Part shown: one piece after another, positions 27,301-36,300 of the stretch
Layout: each line of letters begins with the position of its first letter
Position numbering within the stretch: position 1 is the stretch's first letter
Translations under genes and position numbers: made by a program
Source: Chiridota heheva
Taxonomy: Eukaryota; Echinodermata; Holothuroidea; Apodida; Chiridotidae
DNA: 64,000 nucleotides
Assembly: GCA_020152595.1 (NCBI GenBank)
Contig: JAIGNY010002165.1
Location: 631,001 to 695,000, forward strand
Direction of reading: 5' to 3'
Notes under the pieces: model-generated
Databases searched by the model: none
What the model saw: the letters and a program-made list of their open reading frames with translations, nothing else
Told to the model about the DNA's origin: nothing

Positions 27301-30300
27301 CCCATTGCACCCTACTTCTCCCACTGCACCCCACTTTCCCCATTGTACCCCTACTTCCCTATTGCACCCCACTCCCTATTACACTCCCACTTTCCTTGCA
27401 CTCTCACTCCCCTTGCACCCCAACTCCCTTGCACCCCTACTCCCCTTACACCCTCACTCCCTTGCACCCCACCCCTTGCACCCCACTCCCCTTGCACCCC
27501 ACTCCCTTGCACCCCTACTCCCTTGCACCTCCACTCACCTTGCACCCCACTTACCTTGCACCCCACTTCCCTTGCACCCTACTCCCTTGCACCCCACACC
27601 CTTGCACCCCACTCCTTGCACCCCACTCACCTTGCACCCCACTCACCTTGCACCCCACTTTACTTGTTGCATCCCACTTCCCTTGCATCCCATTTCCCTT
27701 GCACCCCAATTCCTCTTGCACCCTTACTTCCCCCATTGCACCCACTTCTCCCATTTCACCACCACTTCCCCATTGCACCCCTACTTCCCCATTGCACCCC
27801 CACTTCCCCATTGCACCCCTACTTCCCCATTGCACCCCAATAACCTATTACACCCCACTACCCTTGCACCTTACTTCCTCATTGCAGCCCCACTACAACA
27901 GAATGTATTTCAGTGTGAGTGTGGACTTGGATAATACAAGTCTAGTGTTTTGAGGAAATTCTGGAGGTATTAGAACAGGTAGTGAAAAACTATATTCCAT
28001 TACCATAATTCAATGAGATTGTTTTCAACTTTATATGGAAAATATTACCCACCTGTTTTTTGGGATAGATGCATAATTTTCAAGAAGCCGGGTCCAACTC
28101 TTACAAGTAGGGTCCAACTCTTACAAGTAGGGTCCAACTCTTTAAAGTATGGTCTAACTCTAATACTCTAATTTTTTGCTTTAAAGATCTATGGACAGGT
28201 TACAACAACTTAGCTTAATTGGAAGAAATCTGCTATGAATCATGAATTTTCGAGCCTTATGATAATAAATTATTGAAATTTTGTGACATCACAAGAAGAA
28301 AACCTATCAATTTTCTATTGTTAACCTATTGTATCAATTCTTTCACCACCAAACGATTTTGAATTTCCATCATGCTCTATCAAACTTTAGCAGGAGAAAA
28401 ATGTCTAATAATTTTCAGTGACTAATTTTAAAGAATTATATTAAAGATTTTGAGCTGTCCTCTCTTTCATATACCACAACGGAAAGCAGAACAAAAAAGG
28501 GAGAGAGAAAAGGAGGAGGAGGAGAGGGGGGGGCAGTGGAGGGTCAAACTCCCAATGTTGTTTTTCATGATTTATGATCAGTATCAGAGTTATCATAAAA
28601 CTGTTGACTTATGAGTGTATTCCACTTTGCAGTTATTTAAAGACAAACCAGAGCTGATGAGGAACATGATGGGGCTGATCGGGAATGTAGCAGAGGTCAA
28701 GAGGCTACGTCACCATCTAATGCAACACGTAGAGACGTTTATGTAAGTACAGCATATTTAAATGCTAGGTTTGAAAGCAGTATTTTCCAGGCATGTGGGA
28801 ACTGCACTGTTTAGGGATTTTCTGCTATTTTCAATCATTGCGATTCAGCTGGTCATTAAGTTTTCTGGGTTTTTTCAATCTTGTTTTTGTTTTTGTATTT
28901 AAATAAAATTCTTTTTGCTCTGACAATCTTTATACCACTATAAACTCGCTGTATACCATAGTACCTGTATTAGCACTATTAGGTCTATTTCTTGCCCCCC
29001 AAATAACAAATTTATCAATTTTTCCCAAGTGCTTTGTTTATGTTCAAGCAACACCTTGCACGCAGCATATGTGTATTGAAATATATTTCAGCTATTTTAT
29101 TTAGTTGTTACTCACATGCCTGATTTTGAAGAAGTGGTATTTAACTAGGGTCTAACTCTTAATATTTTCCTTAAAAAAACTGTTTTTAAACAAGAGGGAA
29201 AGGGGGGTAATTACTCCATAATATTTTTCATTCGTGTTACTGGTCCCATCAATTAACAAACTTCTAGTGTTTTGTCATCCCCCTCTTCCTCCCAACCAAT
29301 CATAAGACTGTCAAATTGCAACAAAAGATCCAAGTGTAATCAAGGAAAGTAGACATTGACAAAACTTTGTAATTTTGTGTTTGTAAGGGTAAAAAATAAA
29401 CTTATTAACACTTTTTGGTAGAGAGTTAGTTAATTTTTTAATACAAATTTGCTCCCCACCCTACCCCCTCCATCAAAATCACATGCCCCGCCCCTACTTG
29501 AGAGTATGCAATTGTGTAACTATTTTGGTTACCAAGTGTTATATATGTTATATCCTTGAATCGCTGCCATTCCAGACAGCTGGTCATGTGACATGTCACC
29601 TGACAGGACTTGCTTGAAGGGGCAGTATGGTGCAATCACAACAGGAAGCCCTCAAGAGATATTTCCTTTTAGATAGCTCCAATTGTTCTTAAAAAGTCTA
29701 TGGACATGTAGAATTTTCTGTATTGGTTAAAAGAGTATTAAATCCTGTGCAGATCAGTTTCTCAATTTTAAGAATGCATTTTTCTTCCTCGCCAACGAAG
29801 TTGGTGAAGAGGGAATATAGCATTTTTATTGTCCATTATTCCGTTTGTATGTTCGTCCGTCCATCCACATCAATTGACTGTCTGGCCTCATGCATTGGCC
29901 AGCTACTAGGGAACAAAAGATTGCTGCCCTAAGAAAGGAATTCCAACTATTTTTATGAAAAGAAATTTATATAAAGGAGAACAAATTCATTCCAGACTTT
30001 AATAGCAGCATTTAAAGGATTTGTTTTGGGATGAAAAAGTTTAATAATAGATCTGACAACTGAATGGAATTTATAATGAAGTGTCTTTCGAATGAATAGC
30101 AAAAAAACAATGTCTTTGCTTGAATAGAGTGATAGCATGTGGGACAGGGTGGGGTGGCATGTGAAACAAGGAGGTGTGATGGCATTTATGACAGGCTGGG
30201 ATGGCATGTGGGACATTGTGGGATGACATGGGGGACAAAGTGTAAAGACATTTGAGACAGGATATTATGTAGTCTGGAATTCAGGTGGGATGGGACAGGG

Positions 30301-33300
30301 TGGGACAGCATGTGGGATTGGATGGAATGGCCTCGGACAGGGTGGGATGGCTTGTGGTACATAGAAGGATGGGGTGTGGGACAGCGTAGTATGGTACAGG
30401 GAGGGATGGGATGTGGGACAAGGTGGCATGGTATATGGGACAGGGTGGCATGGTATATGACACAGGGTGGCATGGTATATGGGACAGGGTGGCGTGGTAT
30501 ATGACACAGGGTGGCATGGTATATGGGACAGGGTGGCATGGTATATGGGACAGGGTGGCGAGGCATATGGTCGGATGTCATCTTGATTGTAGGTGTGATG
30601 GCATACAGGTCATGTTGTGGAATGGTATCTGAATTTCATGTATGATTTCCTGTAGGGATGGAAGTAGCAATGTATGATATGTGGAGCAAATGGTGGGATG
30701 GCAGGTGTGACAGAGGCTGGAAAGCATGTTATTAGCAGCGAGGGGATGTGTATCGTTTGCGATGTCTGGTTTAAATTGTGCATGAAGGTGTACCTACTGA
30801 CGACATGCTCCTTGCAACATTATACAGACTGTGTATAAGTGTTAAACCGCTGGGTGTCCTCCCAGTGTTGTCATATTTTACAAAAGGAATAAAACTTCAC
30901 CACCTGAAGAAAGTAATATAATATTATGGTGAATACATAGAAGTGGTTTTCGTTATACCGAGTATAGAAATATCAATCAATCCACATTCTTGTGCTATAA
31001 ATGATGCTCAGCTCACTTTGCATAAAAACAACCTAAACAATTTAATGTTATTGAGAGATTTCAGGTACAAAAACAATATATAATATTTACTATTTTAAAC
31101 ACTTTTAACTTTTATAAACCTTTTAATATCTGTATTTTTAACAATTAAATTATTGTATGTTTTCTTTACTTGTATGTTTTTATTGTAAAGCGCCTCAGAG
31201 GAATTTTATATTGTATAAGGCACTTATATAAATTCTGTAAAATAAATCATTTAATTTATCAATAAATATTGATTGTTTCTGCAGGGTTCTCTTACGTGAC
31301 AAAAGTGATGGCATCGAAGTAAGTTACAATGCGGCTGGAACGCTGTCACACATAGCCTCGGACGGTCCAGAGGCCTGGACGAGTCAAAATGTATCCAGGG
31401 AAGCAATGTTGTACCACTTAGAACTTGCCGTGGATTCATGGGAGCTGAAAACACAGAGAAACATCAATTACAGGTATTTTTTGGCTGTGTACTAATGGAG
31501 ATCCAATTTAAGAATGTAGCCTTTTTTAGGTGACTTGATGTGTGCTTACTGTGATTCTATAAGAAAAAATATATTATAAAAATGATAAGAAATAAAGATT
31601 AATGAAAAACTATATCTTCATAATGTAATAAGTAAATAAATCAAATACTGTATTTGACGTATTAAATGCCTGTGCTCTAATAAGCACCCACCCAACATTT
31701 TTTGACTAATAAAATAATTTATTTGATTAATTTGAGGATTTCAAAATCAGTTTTGTTACATTATTTGCTTATATTGTGTATGTGTATGTATTGTGTATTG
31801 TGTGGTGCTTATTGTGAGGCAAGTATAGAACGAGTTCACACAATGCAGTTTAAATAGCGTGGTCGAGGTTTGGGCGCTTATTAGGAAGAAACATTAGGCC
31901 TAAAAAGTGGTGCAATTTTATTTTCGTAAATATCAAATACAGGATACAAAAATAAGTAAGGTAAGTTAGAAAATATGTACATAGACAACTGGTATACAAA
32001 ACAGGAAGACCTCTGTGGTCTAGCAGTCATAGCCTAGTAGTTGGAAAGCAATAGAGGTCCCAGGTTCAATTCCCAGTGGGTCTTCATTCACTAGTACTTC
32101 ACAACTGGTATCAAATGGCGGTGGACATCACTTTATAACCTTACCTGTTGAGAAAGGGATGTAAAATACTATAAGTACCTACAAAACGGGAAGAATGTTG
32201 ATATAAAAAATGGGGGTAGGAAAGGGAGGGGGGGATCATGGAGATTAAACCAGGAGGCCAAATATTGATATCTGCACAAGTTTTCTATTAAAGTAGAATT
32301 AGACCCATACATGAGGGAATTGTTTTGGTGATTTTTTCAAATATTTATTGCCCTGTTTTGCCAATTAAAGTGATAAAATGTTATCATTTATGAATCTTAG
32401 ATAACTACTTGGTATAAATATTGGTGTTAGTGAAGTTTTGTAGCTCTTTGTGTGGGTCAAAAAGCTAAGCTGAATATTTTTAGTCTCTAGAAAGTTGTGT
32501 CTTCCCTTTTTGTCTAGTATCCTTTAAAGGACAATGGACATTTAGCAGATTTTAGATATGTAAAAGAGCATGGAATTCTGAGAAAAATAGTTTTTAGCTC
32601 GACTATTTGAAGAATAGTAGAGCTATTTTACTACCCACGGCGTCGGCATCAGCGTTGGCGTCCGGTTAAAGTTTTTGTAACGTTTTGGTTAAAGTTTTTG
32701 GTTTGAATTTTTGGTTAAAGTTTTTATAAGCTATAAATGGTGTACATTCATGTAACTTGGCATAGGGGTAGAGGACATGAGTACTGTTCAAATGAGCATG
32801 ATTTGGGGGAGTTGTGTGTACATACTAATTAGCTTATTTGCATAACAATGAAAACATTTGTCCAGTTTTTGTCCAGTTTTTGGTTAAAGTTTTCATAAGT
32901 TATGAATGGTGTACATTCATGTAACTTGGCATGGGGTAGAGGACATGGGTACTCTTTAACTGAGCATGATTGGGGGAAGGGAAGCACTTGTGTGTGCATA
33001 CTAATTAGCTTATTTGCATACCAATGAAAATATTTGTCAGGTTTAAGTTTTTGGTTAAAGTTATAAATGGTTTACATTCATGTAACTTGGCATAGTGGTA
33101 GAGGAATTTGTTCTATGATATCTCTTAGATTAAAATAGATGCAGGGATTTTGTTTGCACAAATGATCATATATGAGAAGAGCATTGTCCACACTTACTGG
33201 GGAGGTGAAGTGTGCATATTAATAAGATTATTTGCATAACAATAGATTTCAAACAAAATGTTTAAAATGAGCACATAACTAAATTATAAATGGTGTACAA

Positions 33301-36300
33301 TCATGTAACTTGGCACAGGTAGAGGACATGGGTACTGTTCAAATGAGCATGATTTGGGGGTAGTGTGTGCATACTAATTAGCTTATTTGCATAACAATGA
33401 AAATATTTGTATCTATGATATGTCTTAGATTAAAGCAGGAGTGGGGATTTTGTTTACACAAATGATCATATATGTGAAAAGTATTGTTTACATTCAATGG
33501 TGAGGTGTAATGTGCATATTAATTAGGTTATTTGCATAACAATAGACTGGTAGAAAATATTCAACCTGAGATAAAAAATTGTGACTTGGTACAGTGGTAG
33601 ATGGCATTGGTACTGTTAAGTTGAGCATCATTTGGGGTTGTGTGTGCATACTAATTAGCTTATTTGCATAACAATGAAAATATTTGTATCTTATGATATC
33701 TAATTAATTAAAGTGGGAGTGGGGATTTGATTTACGTTTACACAATGATCATATATGTGAAGAGCATTGTTCACACTTAATGGTGAGGTGTAATGTGCAT
33801 ATTAATTAGGTTATTTGCATAACGATATACTTTTGCATAAAATATTTATCCCGAGATAATAACTTCATGCAAGGGTAGAGGACATGGGTACTGTTCAAAT
33901 GAGCATGATTGGAGGGTTGTGTGTGCATACTAATTTGCTTAATTGCATAACAATGAAAATATTCGTATCTATGATATCTCTTAAATTAAAGTGGGAGTGG
34001 GGATTTTGTTTACACAGATGATCATATATGTGGAGAACATTGTCTACACTCAATGGTGAGGTGTAGTGTGCATATTAAGTAGGTTTGCATAACAATAGAC
34101 TTACGTACAAAATATTTAACATGAGATAACTTTGTACAGTGGTAGATGGCATTGGTACTGTTCAGTTGAGCATCATTTGGGATTGTGTGTGCATACTAAT
34201 TAGCTTATTTGCATAACAATTATAATTTATATTCCTAAAATTTTGTGACATGTCAAGTTGAACAGTGATGTCACTTGTCTCCGCACATTGGTAGGCCTAT
34301 ACATACAATGTGTGCCTTGTCGATTGTGTACTGCTCGAGTCCAGTTGTAGGCCTAAACTTATAGCTTTTTTTGAGTGATTTTAAGGAAATAGATTGCATG
34401 ATGGTATAGCTTAGATGAAAAGGAGAGATTTGTATGAATCAGTGCATGTACCGGATGAGACTTAAGAGTCATGAATTATTTCCAAAATATATTCTAAAGT
34501 TTCCCTAAATCTGCGGTGTTGTGAAGGCGTTTGCGGTGGGTTTGTTATGATACATGTAGGCCTACGTATATCTGGAACTCAGTGTGGCTAACTTCCCCTA
34601 GTAATATCTTAAACATTTGTGGTTGGATTGCATCTTCAGGTATACTATGGGGGTCTATAATGTCTCTGCCAAGTTCTTAAAAGGAATCTTAAGTATCAGG
34701 ATGAAATTTATGAAGTTTTTGATGACAAATTTTAGGTCTGTGATTACTTTGCTTGTACGTGTTTACACAGGCTGTTCTGTGGGGAGGAGAAGAGAGGGCG
34801 GGGGGGTCTACAACTTGCAACGTCACATATTTAAATAAATTTGTGGATGTCACAGAAAGTGGTTATTCAGAACTTCAAAATAACGCGATTTCCACATTTT
34901 TCAAGTTTATTTTTTTGGGAGAAATAGAGGTTACTAAGTATTCAGTGAGTGCCAAACATCAGTTTTAAGCAATCTTGCTTCTACATATCACCAATCCTTT
35001 AAGGAGATATTTAAGTTTAAAGCTCTGTTGTATCTATGTAGAAATGTCTGGTGTAGTAATTCTATGGCGGAAGGTTAACAATTGTTAATGTATTTTTAAA
35101 TAATTTTTTTTTAAACTATAATAATTTGAGTTCGTTTCCCTCAAACTTTCTTCAGGTGGCAAATTATAACTATTCTTACTAGATTCTGTTTTACTACTTT
35201 CCTGGAATATCCAATGTTTTTTAAAGCCACAAATTTATAGGACAAAATATGATAGAATAAATAAAGACTTTGAGAAATCTAAGCACATGACATCACAACT
35301 AATCTGATTTCAGTCATTTCTGTACAAATTATTCCAGACTTAAGGCTTAATATATCCCTTAACGAAATAAGATTTTTGAACTTCTTCTTTACCATTTTTG
35401 TTTCTATTAGAGTCTTCTTTCATATATTATGGCCTTGACCCTGAACTAATTCTCGTAAGATTCTCTTTGTTAGAATCAGCTGCTCATCTTTACATACTTG
35501 TTTGAGAGCATTACAAGACACTATATTTACAGAAGAAAACATTAAGTGTACCAGCAAAAGTGTGAAAGAAATGTTTCATTCGTTTTTCACTTTTTTAAGT
35601 TGAACTATTTTTCTAAAAAGTTTATATATTGAATATACTTTATATTGGTTTTCTTATTATATTGATTAGGTATTGTTCTCACTTACATAAACAACTGTGC
35701 TTTATTTTGTTTCAGATCCTTTGACCCCATTCTGAGATTAATTGATTGCTACCACACCCCTCAAGTGCAACTGTGGTCTATTTGGGCAATTGCAAATCTG
35801 TGCACCGTTACTCGTAAGTCAAGCCAGCTTTGCATATTTCCATATAAGCACGTACCCTTGCCTCTTATGTAACAAACTGTTAAAGGCCAGGTATCGTGTT
35901 ACCTTAGAGATGAAAATACACTACTACAATCCAATGATTCTGATTGGGTAAAATATTAATATATTCACCGTCAAGCCAATTAATTATCACCGCGGAAGTG
36001 CGGTACGAGTATGCATCTGATTTTATGGTGACGGGTCAAGGATTTTTCTTGGAGAGGAAATTCCTTTTTAAATGACATATATCAGGGAAGAGCGGGAAGC
36101 CTCAGCCACTCCTCTCTTACTCACTCCCATCTCTATCCGGCTCCCCTGCCCCTCTCTGTCCCACTTGCAACATCGATCTCTCCATCAAGCATATTTTCTT
36201 AACCTGTCCCCTATACCAGAACTCCAGATCTCTTCTCTCCTCAATCCCAGGCCTATTCGAAAACAATTCTTCCTCAAACATGACCAGCTTCCTCCGCAAC

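Noticed and set aside
26709-27953. Proline/histidine/cysteine-rich frames up to 322 codons
   Set aside because: All arise from the ~16-bp CCTTGCACCCCACTCC repeat, which is open in several frames at once.
29953-30216. Minus-strand frame with a LINE-like flavour (AAIKVWNEF)
   Set aside because: The similarity is too short, and half of the frame lies in minisatellite sequence.
30186-30632. Repetitive frames rich in Met, Pro and His or Gly and Trp
   Set aside because: Products of the 22-bp minisatellite on both strands.
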